Shown: positions 20,464 through 29,780 of the stretch, piece by piece
Layout of the letters: each line of letters starts with the position of its first letter
Position numbering within the stretch: position 1 is the first letter of the stretch
Origin: Allomuricauda sp.
GTDB taxonomy: Bacteria; Bacteroidota; Bacteroidia; Flavobacteriales; Flavobacteriaceae
Assembly (NCBI GenBank): GCA_030148305.1
Contig: JASBTS010000225.1
Coordinates: 1-53,867 of the forward strand
Direction of reading: 5' to 3'
DNA: 53,867 nt
Notes under the pieces: generated by a model
Database searches by the model: none
Told to the model about the DNA's origin: nothing
What the model saw: the letters and a program-made list of their open reading frames with translations, nothing else
Made by a program: the position numbers and the translations under genes

Positions 20464-21448
20464 AAGAACGCCTAAAATAATTGACAATTTTGGTAGGCCG
20501 CATACGTATCTCAGAATATCATTGACGGATCGGTGCAACCTGCGCTGTTTTTACTGCATGCCCGAAGAAGGTATTGAATTGATTGAAAAGCCCAACATCA
20601 TGACGTTGGAAGAAATCATTGAGATGGCACGTACTTTTAGGGATTTAGGTGTGGATACCATTCGGTTGACGGGTGGTGAACCTTTGGTTCGTAAGAATTT
20701 TGATTTTCTGGTGGAAGAACTGTCCAAATTGGGCGTAACACTTAAGTTGACGACCAATGGTATCGTTTTGGACAAATACTTGGACCTGTTTGAAAAGATT
20801 GGTCTTCGGAAAATAAATCTTAGTCTGGATACATTGGATAAGGCCAAATCCGTGTTCATCACCAAGCGTGATTATTACGAACGGATCATGGCCAATTTGA
20901 ACCGTGCCCTGGAGATGGATATGGATCTCAAACTCAATGTGGTTCTGATCAAGGGAGTTAACGATAACGAGATCAATGATTTTATCGCCCTCACCAAGGA
21001 TAAAAACCTAGTGGTCAAGTTCATTGAGTTCATGCCCTTTAAGGGGAACAAATGGGATTGGAACAAAGGCGTAGGAAGAGAGGAAATTTTACATGCCATT
21101 GGCTCCAATTTTGGAGAAATTGAGGAACTGCACAATCCCAAGCACAGTACATCCACCAATTTTAAGGTGAAGGGGCACAAAGGAAGTTTTGGTATTGTAA
21201 GCACCATCACCAATCCTTTTTGCGATGATTGCAATAGGATCAGACTTACAGCGGATGGAAAAATGAAAAACTGTCTGTTCGCCACTTCGGAGACCGATTT
21301 ACTCTCTCATTTACGCAATGGCGAAAAATTGGACGATATCATCATAAATGCCATCAAATCCAAAAAACATTCTCGGGACGGCATGGAAGTGAAAATGGAG
21401 GAAGAGCACTACGAACAAAACCGGTCCATGATATCAATAGGAGGATAA
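20456..21448 (+). CDS. moaA: GTP 3',8-cyclase MoaA (radical SAM)
   Basis: YLRISLTDRCNLRCFYCMP (CxxxCxxC), TGGEPLVRKN, FCDDCNRIRLTADGKMKNCLF. Confidence 0.96.
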   Translation: MIERTPKIIDNFGRPHTYLRISLTDRCNLRCFYCMPEEGIELIEKPNIMTLEEIIEMARTFRDLGVDTIRLTGGEPLVRKNFDFLVEELSKLGVTLKLTTNGIVLDKYLDLFEKIGLRKINLSLDTLDKAKSVFITKRDYYERIMANLNRALEMDMDLKLNVVLIKGVNDNEINDFIALTKDKNLVVKFIEFMPFKGNKWDWNKGVGREEILHAIGSNFGEIEELHNPKHSTSTNFKVKGHKGSFGIVSTITNPFCDDCNRIRLTADGKMKNCLFATSETDLLSHLRNGEKLDDIIINAIKSKKHSRDGMEVKMEEEHYEQNRSMISIGG

Positions 21449-22614
21449 TGGTAAGCATAGAAGAAGCCCTCAATAGCGTTCAAAACCAAGAAATAACTTC
21501 AAAAGTGGAAGTAAAACCACTTCCAGAAGTTTTGGGCTTTGCCCTTTCCGAAAATATCATGGCCCCTTTTGACATGCCTGCTTTTGACAATTCGGCGATG
21601 GACGGTTATGCCCTTTGTGGTCTCCACAAAGAGTATAAAATTATAGGAGAAATTGCTGCGGGAGACACCAAGAATCTTTATTTAAAAGATGGTGATGCTG
21701 TGCGAATTTTTACAGGAGCAAAGGTTCCGGCCAATGCCTCAGCTGTAATGATGCAGGAAAAAACCAAAGTTGAGGGAGTAACCCTTTTTTTGGATGAAAT
21801 GCCAAAGGCTGGCCAGAGCATCCGTAAAAAAGGGGCAGAACTCCAAAAAGGACAACAGGTACTTCAAAAAGGGCATGTGTTGAATCCGTCCTCCTTAGGA
21901 CTTGTCGCAAGTTTGGGAATGGATAAGGTGAAAGTTTTTTCCAAACCAAGAATCCACATGATCACCACGGGAAATGAATTGGTAAAACCCGGTCAACCGA
22001 AACAGGAAGGCCAGATTTACGAATCCAATAGTTTTGCTATTGAAGGCGCTTTGGAACAATTCGGATTTAATTGTGCCCAACAACAACAGGTGAAGGATGA
22101 TTTTGAAGAAACCAAAAAAGGCATCCGAAAATCCATGGAAACCTGTGACGTTTTGATTCTCTCTGGAGGCATTTCCGTGGGCGATTATGATTTTGTAAAA
22201 CAGGCTTTGGAAGGAAATGGGGTGCAGGAACTGTTCTACAAAGTATTCCAAAAGCCCGGGAAACCCTTGTATTTTGGTAGAAGGGATAATCAGTTTGTAT
22301 TTGCTTTGCCGGGGAATCCTGCTTCCTCGCTGACCTGTTTTTTCATTTATGTACTGCCTTTGCTTCAAAAATGGAGCGGACATACAAATCTTGGACTGCC
22401 CTGGTATGAATTTCCCCTTCAACATGAGTATGAAAACCGGTTTGACCGCCCTTCTTTTTTAAAGGCCCGAATGACTTCTAATGGTGTAGAGATTTTGGAT
22501 GGTCAAGGTTCATCCATGATACAATCCATGGCATTGGGTAATGCCCTTGCTTTTGTTGAACTCGGTCAAAAGTTTAAAAAAGGAGACCTGATCAAGTGCA
22601 AACTCATTTCCTGA
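21448..22614 (+). CDS. moeA: Molybdopterin molybdenumtransferase MoeA
   Basis: PAFDNSAMDGYAL, AVRIFTGAKVPANASAVMMQE, ILSGGISVGDYDFVKQAL, ALPGNPASSLTCF. Confidence 0.95.
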   Translation: MVSIEEALNSVQNQEITSKVEVKPLPEVLGFALSENIMAPFDMPAFDNSAMDGYALCGLHKEYKIIGEIAAGDTKNLYLKDGDAVRIFTGAKVPANASAVMMQEKTKVEGVTLFLDEMPKAGQSIRKKGAELQKGQQVLQKGHVLNPSSLGLVASLGMDKVKVFSKPRIHMITTGNELVKPGQPKQEGQIYESNSFAIEGALEQFGFNCAQQQQVKDDFEETKKGIRKSMETCDVLILSGGISVGDYDFVKQALEGNGVQELFYKVFQKPGKPLYFGRRDNQFVFALPGNPASSLTCFFIYVLPLLQKWSGHTNLGLPWYEFPLQHEYENRFDRPSFLKARMTSNGVEILDGQGSSMIQSMALGNALAFVELGQKFKKGDLIKCKLIS

Positions 22615-22615
22615 T

Positions 22616-23371
22616 ATGCCAATAGAATACTTGCCCATAATTTTCTTTTTGATCGCCTTGTTTTATAGTTCCGTAGGATTCGGAGGTGGATCCAGTTATT
22701 TGGCTATCCTCAGCCTGTTTTTGACCGATTTCTACGAGATCCGTTCTACGGCACTCATCCTCAATATCTGTGTGGTCACCATCGGGACATTTGTGTTCAT
22801 TCGGAATCGGGTGTTTAGTTTTAAGATGTTCTGGCCGTTTTTGGTCCTCAGCATTCCCTTTGCCTATGTGGGGGCGCAGGTCCGACTTTCCCAGAAGGCA
22901 TTCTTCTTGGTTTTAGGAAGTGCATTGATCTTGGCAGGCTTTTTTATGTTGTTGCGGTTCGTGAAACAAAAATTGGAATCGAAGGAATTCAACAATACCA
23001 AAAAACTCTTGCTTGGGGGTAGTATTGGATTACTATCCGGTATCTCTGGTATAGGTGGTGGAATTTTTCTATCCCCTGTGTTAAATCTGCTAAAATGGGC
23101 AAATCCAAGGATTGTGGCCTCTTTGGCGTCGGTATTTATTTTGGTGAATTCCCTTTCGGGGTTGGTAGGCTTGAATATGGCCGGGACCTTTAAATTGAAC
23201 CAAAGTCTCATGCTTCAGCTTATTGTGGCCGTAGTGTTGGGAGGAAGTTTGGGATCTTATCTCTCCAACCGAAAGTTCAATCTCAAGTTTTTGGGAGTCC
23301 TTACCAGTATTTTGGTCTTGTATGTGGGTTTACGGTTGATTTTACTCCATGGTTTTGGAATAAAAATCTAG
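22616..23371 (+). CDS. TSUP/TauE/SafE-family membrane permease
   Basis: Multi-TM; GFGGGSSYLAILSLF and GLLSGISGIGGGIFLSPVL glycine-rich repeats; 1-nt gap after moeA. Confidence 0.88.
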   Translation: MPIEYLPIIFFLIALFYSSVGFGGGSSYLAILSLFLTDFYEIRSTALILNICVVTIGTFVFIRNRVFSFKMFWPFLVLSIPFAYVGAQVRLSQKAFFLVLGSALILAGFFMLLRFVKQKLESKEFNNTKKLLLGGSIGLLSGISGIGGGIFLSPVLNLLKWANPRIVASLASVFILVNSLSGLVGLNMAGTFKLNQSLMLQLIVAVVLGGSLGSYLSNRKFNLKFLGVLTSILVLYVGLRLILLHGFGIKI

Positions 23372-23388
23372 TTGCGATAATGTACCAT

Positions 23389-23736
23389 TTAAATTAAATC
23401 CAAGAATTTTTTCTCCTTTTTTTTGACGGTGGAATTCAGTTCCTCCATCAATTGTTGAAAGAACATCAAGACCATTTTGCCGGTTTCCGTTAATTCGGCA
23501 CCACCCCCTTTGTTGCCCCCTTTGTGGAGCGTCACGTAGGGTTTTTGTCCTTTTTGATTCATGTCGTCCACCATGGACCAGGCCTTTTTATAGGACATTC
23601 CCATTGCCTTGGCAGCCTTGCTTATGGAACCTTCCTTATCTATATGATGTAGCAGTTGTGCACGACCCGGCCCGAAAAACCTTTCCCCATCAATATCTAT
23701 CCAGCAGCGTAAACGAAGTTCTTTTTGTGCGTCCAT
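23389..23736 (-). CDS. ModE N-terminal-like winged-helix regulator
   Basis: RCWIDIDGERFFGPGRAQLLHHIDKEGSISKAAKAMGMSYKKAWSMVDDMNQ; GGNKGGGAELTETG; start moved to internal Met. Confidence 0.87.
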   Translation of the reverse strand: MDAQKELRLRCWIDIDGERFFGPGRAQLLHHIDKEGSISKAAKAMGMSYKKAWSMVDDMNQKGQKPYVTLHKGGNKGGGAELTETGKMVLMFFQQLMEELNSTVKKKEKKFLDLI

Positions 23737-23939
23737 AATGGTTGTGAAATATAATGCCCCAGTTTGTAATGGAAACAATTTTTGATACCCTTTTCAAGGT
23801 AACCATAAATTCCATTGTGTTTGGAAAGATTTTGGACTCTTGTCGTTGGTATATAAAATTTTATTAAGAATTGGAGGCGACCATGGCACACCGAGCGGGA
23901 TTCCATAACTTCGAAGGAACATTCCAGTCACGGTTCAAC

Positions 23940-25073
23940 ATGAAGGAAACATTCAATCTGGTATCGCTCTTGGACACTTTGGGCCTCGTTCAGGGTGTGT
24001 TGTTGGGTATTATGTTAATCTTGATCCATTCCAGAAAACGGAAGGCCGTATTGTATTTGGGCTTGTTCATCATCCTGTTTTCCATGGAACCCTTGGAAAA
24101 TATTTTCCATGAACTCGGGGTTTTGCAAAAATGGCCACATTTGATCTTACTTCCTGTGAGTTTTCACTTTTTGGCGTTCCCACTTTTCTATATCTATCTA
24201 CAGAAAATATCCATTCTAGAGGACGAAAGACCGAGTTATTGGACCATGATTCCCGGTTTTGTGGAGGTTGTCATCGGTATTGTGGTGTTCTTTTTACCCT
24301 TGCACATTAAAACATGGATTAAGGATTCCAATGCCACCATGATCTATTTTTTATTGGGAATGGGGTATTCCCTCTATATTCAAATTTTGGCATTGCGGTG
24401 GATCGCCCGTCATCAAACCGAATTGGAGAATCAATACAGCCTGCTTTTGCACCGTAGCTTAAAATGGTCAACATACTTCATTTACGCCAGTATTGTATTT
24501 AGCCTACTTTTCCTTTTAACTTTTCTAACCGAAGAGCGTTCGGTATATCTAATTTATTCTGCCGTGAATGTGGTGTTGATCTACTGGATTTCCTATCAAG
24601 GATTTGCCCAACAGAATATTTCACCGGTTTATCATGCCATTTTGAATCTTCCTTCGGATGCTAAGAATGTATCTGGTAAAATTATCAATGAAAATCCCAC
24701 AGGGAAGAAGGCCGATAAAACTTCAGATGAGCAGGAAATATTTAGACAAGTATTGGCTCGGATACAGGATCATATGGTAAAAAGCAGGTGCTTTACCAAA
24801 GAGGACCTTACCATTGTGGATGTTTCGGAAGCCATACATGAACATCCCCGACGTATTTCGCAATCCATCAATAGCTTGCTCGGTACCAACTTCAACAACT
24901 ACATCAACAGTTTTAGGGTGGAATATGCGAAGGAGCTTTTTGCCAGTGCACAACACAAAAATCTTTCCATAGAGGGCATTGGTATGGAAGCGGGTTTTCA
25001 TTCCAAGAGTACTTTTTATGCCGCCTTCAAGAAAATTGAAGGGACTACGCCAGCCAAACTTAGACCAGAATAG
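23940..25073 (+). CDS. AraC-family regulator with N-terminal multi-TM domain
   Basis: Several hydrophobic segments, then AraC HTH (NFNNYINSFRVEYAKELF...IEGIGMEAGFHSKSTFYAAFKKIEGTTPAKLRP). Confidence 0.85.
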   Translation: MKETFNLVSLLDTLGLVQGVLLGIMLILIHSRKRKAVLYLGLFIILFSMEPLENIFHELGVLQKWPHLILLPVSFHFLAFPLFYIYLQKISILEDERPSYWTMIPGFVEVVIGIVVFFLPLHIKTWIKDSNATMIYFLLGMGYSLYIQILALRWIARHQTELENQYSLLLHRSLKWSTYFIYASIVFSLLFLLTFLTEERSVYLIYSAVNVVLIYWISYQGFAQQNISPVYHAILNLPSDAKNVSGKIINENPTGKKADKTSDEQEIFRQVLARIQDHMVKSRCFTKEDLTIVDVSEAIHEHPRRISQSINSLLGTNFNNYINSFRVEYAKELFASAQHKNLSIEGIGMEAGFHSKSTFYAAFKKIEGTTPAKLRPE

Positions 25074-25246
25074 CTTGTTTTGATACACCTTTATCCTCAA
25101 AGGATTTTTTCAAAAGGGAAATGTTGCAAAAAAGTTCGAATTTCTGAATTCCGAACCCCAATCCCTTGAAAATACTAGGCTTTGAGCATTTGCTTATGGA
25201 ACTTTGTGTTGACAAAATGAAGTACGAATTTCTAAAAGTTACTACA

Positions 25247-25912
25247 ATGAAAGCAAAGTTCACCAACAGTACATTCTTGATTTTACTGATGCTATTATCA
25301 GTATCATGCAAAAACCAGGACAATAAAGAAATTGCCTTGGCCGATGAAACCACCGAATTGGAAATCCCAAATATTTCCGATGCACACTTTGAACTGGCGC
25401 TGCAATCTATCCAGAACAAAGACAATTTGAAAGCCGCAGAGGAAATCCAGAAGGGAAAGGAAGGATTGATCAATGAAAGTGGTAGGGTAATCCTCACCTT
25501 AAAAGGAAAAGATCAACTGGACTCATCGGTTTTTAAACTTGATGAGATGGCCGACACCTTAAAAAATGGAGGAACCGTGGAATTGAACCAATTAAGGGAA
25601 ACCATTTTGGAAGCAGAACTCGTCATTAAGCACAATTATCTGGTCACAGAGGATTTTTACGTGCTCACATCTACCAAAAATAAAGAAGAAAATCAGGTCA
25701 GGGATGTGTTTACCAACAATATGGAAGCCTTGGATACCTTCAACAAAGATCTTAAAACCGATAACAAGGATACCGCTAAAAAACTATATGCCGAAGGTGT
25801 TGAACTGGGCAAAGAGTACAAACAATGGTTGGAGAAAGTAAAAGTGCACAATGCCAAAACATCCGACTTTTTGGAGAGTGAAATTTTTGAAGGGAATCTA
25901 CCCTTGAGATAA
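25247..25912 (+). CDS. Hypothetical lipoprotein (possibly YfdX-like)
   Basis: Lipobox-like LLMLLSVSCKN; helical, KAAEEIQKGKEGL; weak family call; start moved to ATG 25247. Confidence 0.55.
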   Translation: MKAKFTNSTFLILLMLLSVSCKNQDNKEIALADETTELEIPNISDAHFELALQSIQNKDNLKAAEEIQKGKEGLINESGRVILTLKGKDQLDSSVFKLDEMADTLKNGGTVELNQLRETILEAELVIKHNYLVTEDFYVLTSTKNKEENQVRDVFTNNMEALDTFNKDLKTDNKDTAKKLYAEGVELGKEYKQWLEKVKVHNAKTSDFLESEIFEGNLPLR

Positions 25913-25936
25913 TGCAAATGAATAAATCCTGATAAA

Positions 25937-26449
25937 ATGAAAACGTGGTTTACATACGCAATTTGTGTGGGCTTCATGGGAACGATTAATGCCCAGGCCA
26001 GTAATTCCGTTATCGAGGAAAAATTGCCCTACTATCCCAATGAAATCAATTTTACCACAGAGATCCTTGGTTTGGGCGAAGATTTTATACTGGATCATTG
26101 GCAACAGTATATTCTAGAGCACGGAGGCAAATCGGAAATTTTAGGGTATGAAAAGGGAGACCTTCAAATGGTATCAAGAGAAGTAAGACTACCTCCATTG
26201 GATAATGAGATTGTGACCCTGAATGCTATGTTGTCCCCAAACGCTAGTGAAACGGGAGTCAATCTATCCATCAATGTTCAGAAAAAGGACGGCACCTATT
26301 TGTCGGACCAAGGACAGGATAAGGTTGCAGCAAAAAAAATGGAAGCATGGTTGTTGGATTTCAATCGAGGGCTTACCTCCTTGGAAAAACAAGAAGTTTT
26401 CAGTCATTATCAAGTAAAAGAGAATAACCATAAAAACAATGAGAGATGA
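25937..26449 (+). CDS. Hypothetical exported protein
   Basis: Signal-peptide-like N-terminus, ORF continuity and operon-like spacing. Confidence 0.55.
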   Translation: MKTWFTYAICVGFMGTINAQASNSVIEEKLPYYPNEINFTTEILGLGEDFILDHWQQYILEHGGKSEILGYEKGDLQMVSREVRLPPLDNEIVTLNAMLSPNASETGVNLSINVQKKDGTYLSDQGQDKVAAKKMEAWLLDFNRGLTSLEKQEVFSHYQVKENNHKNNER

Positions 26450-26706
26450 GTTTATTATCTAAAAATGTAGTACCGGATATGCGCGGCAGGATCTTTACCA
26501 CCAATGCCGAGACCATGGATGATTTGGCCGCCATAAAAAGACACCTTCTTAAGCTGAAGGGTGTTGATGAAATCTCCATCGATCATAAAAAATTCCCAAA
26601 GGAACTGGTTGTTCGCACAAGCAAAATGATCTCTGTGGAAACCATTCAAAAAGAGGTGGGCAAACTGGGTTTCGATATTCTGCCCAAGGGCATATTTGCC
26701 ATCTGA
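26446..26706 (+). CDS. Small HMA-like (ferredoxin-fold) protein without a CxxC motif
   Basis: GRIFTTNAETMDDLAAIKRHLLKLKGVDEISIDHKKFPKELVVRTSKMISVETIQKEVGKLGFDI; no Cys. Confidence 0.6.
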   Translation: MSLLSKNVVPDMRGRIFTTNAETMDDLAAIKRHLLKLKGVDEISIDHKKFPKELVVRTSKMISVETIQKEVGKLGFDILPKGIFAI

Positions 26707-26746
26707 AACAAAAGAAAATTAAAGCAAAACATAAATAATTTACATC

Positions 26747-27274
26747 ATGAAAAATTTAATTATGGGGGTAGTTTTAACAGGTTTGTCAGCCCAAACCTAT
26801 GCCCAAGAAGTTTTTTTTAAGGCTGAAGTGAATGAGAAAGAAGTACCAGTTGCCATTGTGGAAGCAGTGGAAAAAGATTTTCCGGGATTTTCCGTGACCG
26901 AGTATGCCACCATCCCCGTGGAATTGATAGATGAGGAAGTTTTTGTGGATACCACCAAAAAACCTGGATCCGATTATGACACGTATCAACTTACCCTCAA
27001 CCAAGGAACGGATAGGTACTTGGAGGCAACATACAATATCAAAGGTGAGCTATTGAGCTCTGTGGAGCATCTTAAAAACATTACCCCACCAGCTCCCGTG
27101 AGAAATTCCGTAGCGCAAATGTATCCTGGTTGGACCATTGAAAAAGATGCCTTTAAAATGGTACACTATGAAGGTAAAAAGACAAAAGAACGATACAAAC
27201 TATTGCTTGGTAAAGGTGATAAGAGAATGAGGGTGTATACTGATGAGAAAGGTAAAATCCTGAAAGTATCATGA
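26747..27274 (+). CDS. PepSY-like exported protein
   Basis: Signal peptide, VPVAIVEAVEKDFPGFSVTEYATIP, YLEATYNIKGELLSS, RMRVYTDEKGKILKV. Confidence 0.65.
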   Translation: MKNLIMGVVLTGLSAQTYAQEVFFKAEVNEKEVPVAIVEAVEKDFPGFSVTEYATIPVELIDEEVFVDTTKKPGSDYDTYQLTLNQGTDRYLEATYNIKGELLSSVEHLKNITPPAPVRNSVAQMYPGWTIEKDAFKMVHYEGKKTKERYKLLLGKGDKRMRVYTDEKGKILKVS

Positions 27275-27330
27275 TTGTTTTTTGATTGGTGTTTTGTTAA
27301 TGCGGATAGATGATTTTGTCCGTGACATGG

Positions 27331-27373
27331 GCAGCGTAATATCTATAAAAGGATATTGCGCTGCTTTATTTTT
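27331..27373 (+). terminator. Rho-independent terminator
   Basis: GCAGCGTAATATC-TATAAAAG-GATATTGCGCTGC followed by TTTATTTTTT. Confidence 0.75.
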
Positions 27374-27382
27374 TGGTGCCCA

Positions 27383-28147
27383 CTAAGGAAACAGGCTTGC
27401 ATTTTGCTGTAGGGCTTCAACCGCTTTGGTATATCCAATTTCAAAGATAGTATCAATGTCGTGCGCATAAAAGGTTGCATAATTGTTCAGTTCCCTAGGG
27501 CGGATGACAAGATCGCAGTCTTTGAACTTTGCTATGGATTCGGCGGCCATTTTGATCTTGTATGACCTTTCCACCACATTGTAGGAATGCTTTAGATCTT
27601 CAAATTTTATGTACTTCAAGGGATTTACATACACCCCGATGATTTTGTCGCACAGGGGAGTCAAGGGTTCAATCGGAAAATTATTGAGAACACCGCCATC
27701 AACATAAAAGGAACCCTCTATTTTGGTCGGGGTAAAAACGCCGGGAAAGGAAGCCGAAGCCAGTATCGGCATGATCAAGGGCCCTTCAAAAAAATATTTG
27801 AGTGTTCCGTTCAGTACATCGGTTCCCGTAATGAACAAGGGCTTTTGGAGTGCCTTAAAATCATCGTCGGGCAAAAGCTCTTTGAAATCATTGTAGAACT
27901 TTTCGGTATCAATGAAACCCGGTTTCTTTCTCGCATACTTTTCACGATGAAAAATGGGTATGGTCCTGAAAAAATCAAGCATTTTTTCCCAACCGATACC
28001 GGCAGCATAAAAGGCTCCCACAATGGCCCCTGCGCTGGTTCCTGAAATATGCGATGGGAATATGCCCCGCTCTTCAAGGGCTTTGATGACACCAATGTGT
28101 GCCACACCCCTCATACCCCCACCTGACAAAACCAAACCAATGTTCAT
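27383..28147 (-). CDS. Patatin-like phospholipase (RssA-type)
   Basis: GLVLSGGGMRGVAHIGVIKALEERGI, SGTSAGAIVGAFYAAG (GxSxG), YVDGGVLNNFPIEPL (DGG). Confidence 0.93.
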   Translation of the reverse strand: MNIGLVLSGGGMRGVAHIGVIKALEERGIFPSHISGTSAGAIVGAFYAAGIGWEKMLDFFRTIPIFHREKYARKKPGFIDTEKFYNDFKELLPDDDFKALQKPLFITGTDVLNGTLKYFFEGPLIMPILASASFPGVFTPTKIEGSFYVDGGVLNNFPIEPLTPLCDKIIGVYVNPLKYIKFEDLKHSYNVVERSYKIKMAAESIAKFKDCDLVIRPRELNNYATFYAHDIDTIFEIGYTKAVEALQQNASLFP

Positions 28148-28174
28148 AACCGATGATTTTTTATTCTGATAACA

Positions 28175-28768
28175 TTAATCTTTGGCCACCATTTGAAACC
28201 CTACGATTCCACCATCAATATTGGCCTCCTTTAGAGCTCCATTTTCATATTGATAGATATTTTCCCGCCCTTTTGAATTGATTTTTTTATAACGGTGCTC
28301 GCCAAGCGCTACAAGGTCGTTAAAACTGCCATTTTGCTCTGAAAAACAACGTTCAATGCCCATGGGTTCCCTAAAGTAGAGCATGATGGTACTGTAAACG
28401 ATGGAATCTTTGAGAACAGCTTCCTTCTTGCCATTTACTTCAATTGCATAGGCCATGTTGGTCCATTCAACCGAAGTTTGTGCATGGGGCTTTTGATTGA
28501 TGGTGATATCCACATCCGACTTTTTCAACATCCCATCCTCAAAATATACCTCAAAGTCATAATCCACCTGAAAATCCTTTAGGATTTTGACCCCCAAAGA
28601 AGATGTGCTACTATAGCGAAGCATGGAATCATCCAAGAACTTGGAGGCTTCGAGGTTGCCCACAACCTCATCTTTGAATAAAATATCGAAATGCAAGGTG
28701 GTTGCCTCCGAAGAGTTGTTTCCAAGCTGTAGCAAAGCCAAATAAAAGGGAAGAATGTATAAAACCAT
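28175..28768 (-). CDS. Hypothetical exported protein (DUF6134-like)
   Basis: N-terminal hydrophobic segment; LHFDILFKDEVVGNLEASKF, VSLG-type beta-rich sequence. Confidence 0.55.
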   Translation of the reverse strand: MVLYILPFYLALLQLGNNSSEATTLHFDILFKDEVVGNLEASKFLDDSMLRYSSTSSLGVKILKDFQVDYDFEVYFEDGMLKKSDVDITINQKPHAQTSVEWTNMAYAIEVNGKKEAVLKDSIVYSTIMLYFREPMGIERCFSEQNGSFNDLVALGEHRYKKINSKGRENIYQYENGALKEANIDGGIVGFQMVAKD

Positions 28769-28930
28769 GGTCTAAATTTCGGACAATAATATTGGTTTTC
28801 AAATGGGGTCTATAAAGTATCCGCAAAATAAACACATATAGGGAAGTGGAAAAATATGATAGGGAAGGATTTGGGAAAGGATATGAAAATCATCATTCTT
28901 TTGATGAAAAAGGTTGTTTACTTTAGTGGT

Positions 28931-29773
28931 ATGGCGCATAAAAAAATAGACATCACCAAATCAACCGGGGAAAAGGTTCGGTTTTCCATCGATAAGCTGC
29001 AAAGATCACTTCGGCTTAGCGGTGCAAGCGAAACCGCGGTGCAGGAAATTGTCAAGGTGGTTCAGGACGAACTGTACCCAGGCATCACCACAAGGGAAAT
29101 CCACAATCGTGCCTTTGCCCTTTTGAAAAAAAGAAAGTCCATCTATGCATCCAAGTACAAACTGAAAAAGGCCATTTATGAGTTGGGCCCAACAGGTTTT
29201 CCGTTCGAACGATTTTTGAGTGGGATCTTGCATTATTCAGGATATCGCACCAAAGTGGGAGAGGTTTTGCGGGGGACTTGTGTTTCCCATGAAATAGATG
29301 TGCTGGCCATTAAGAATGGCACCTTGAACATTATTGAATGTAAGTTCCATAGCGAGGATGGACTCAATTGCAATGTAAAAATTCCGCTATACATCAACTC
29401 CCGTTATCATGACGTAAAAGGCCCGTTGGAAGCCAAACCAGACAAAGATTTTAAAGACACCTTGGGTTGGGTGGTTACCAATACCCGTTTTACTATGGAT
29501 GCCATTCAATATGGAAAATGCATGGGGCTGTACTTGTTAAGCTGGGACTACCCCGAAGGGGACGGACTAAAGGACCGCATTGATAGGTTGGGACTTTACC
29601 CGATTACGGTTTCCACCTTACTAAGTAATCGGGAAAAGGATTTTTTGTTGGAGCGTGATGTGGTGCTTTGCCGCCAATTGTTGCACGATAGCTTTTTATT
29701 GGACCACCTTGGGGTATCCAACGGAAGAAAGGAACGCATCTTGGGCGAGATGAAATCACTGTGTGTAATGTAA
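28931..29773 (+). CDS. ATP-cone domain plus restriction-endonuclease-like (PD-(D/E)XK) protein
   Basis: N-terminal ATP-cone (ITKSTGEKVRFSIDKLQRSLRLSGASETAVQEIVKVV...ITTREIHNRAFALL); C-terminal HEIDVLAIKNGTLNIIECKFH (D...ExK); start moved to ATG 28931. Confidence 0.82.
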   Translation: MAHKKIDITKSTGEKVRFSIDKLQRSLRLSGASETAVQEIVKVVQDELYPGITTREIHNRAFALLKKRKSIYASKYKLKKAIYELGPTGFPFERFLSGILHYSGYRTKVGEVLRGTCVSHEIDVLAIKNGTLNIIECKFHSEDGLNCNVKIPLYINSRYHDVKGPLEAKPDKDFKDTLGWVVTNTRFTMDAIQYGKCMGLYLLSWDYPEGDGLKDRIDRLGLYPITVSTLLSNREKDFLLERDVVLCRQLLHDSFLLDHLGVSNGRKERILGEMKSLCVM

Positions 29774-29780
29774 GATCGGG

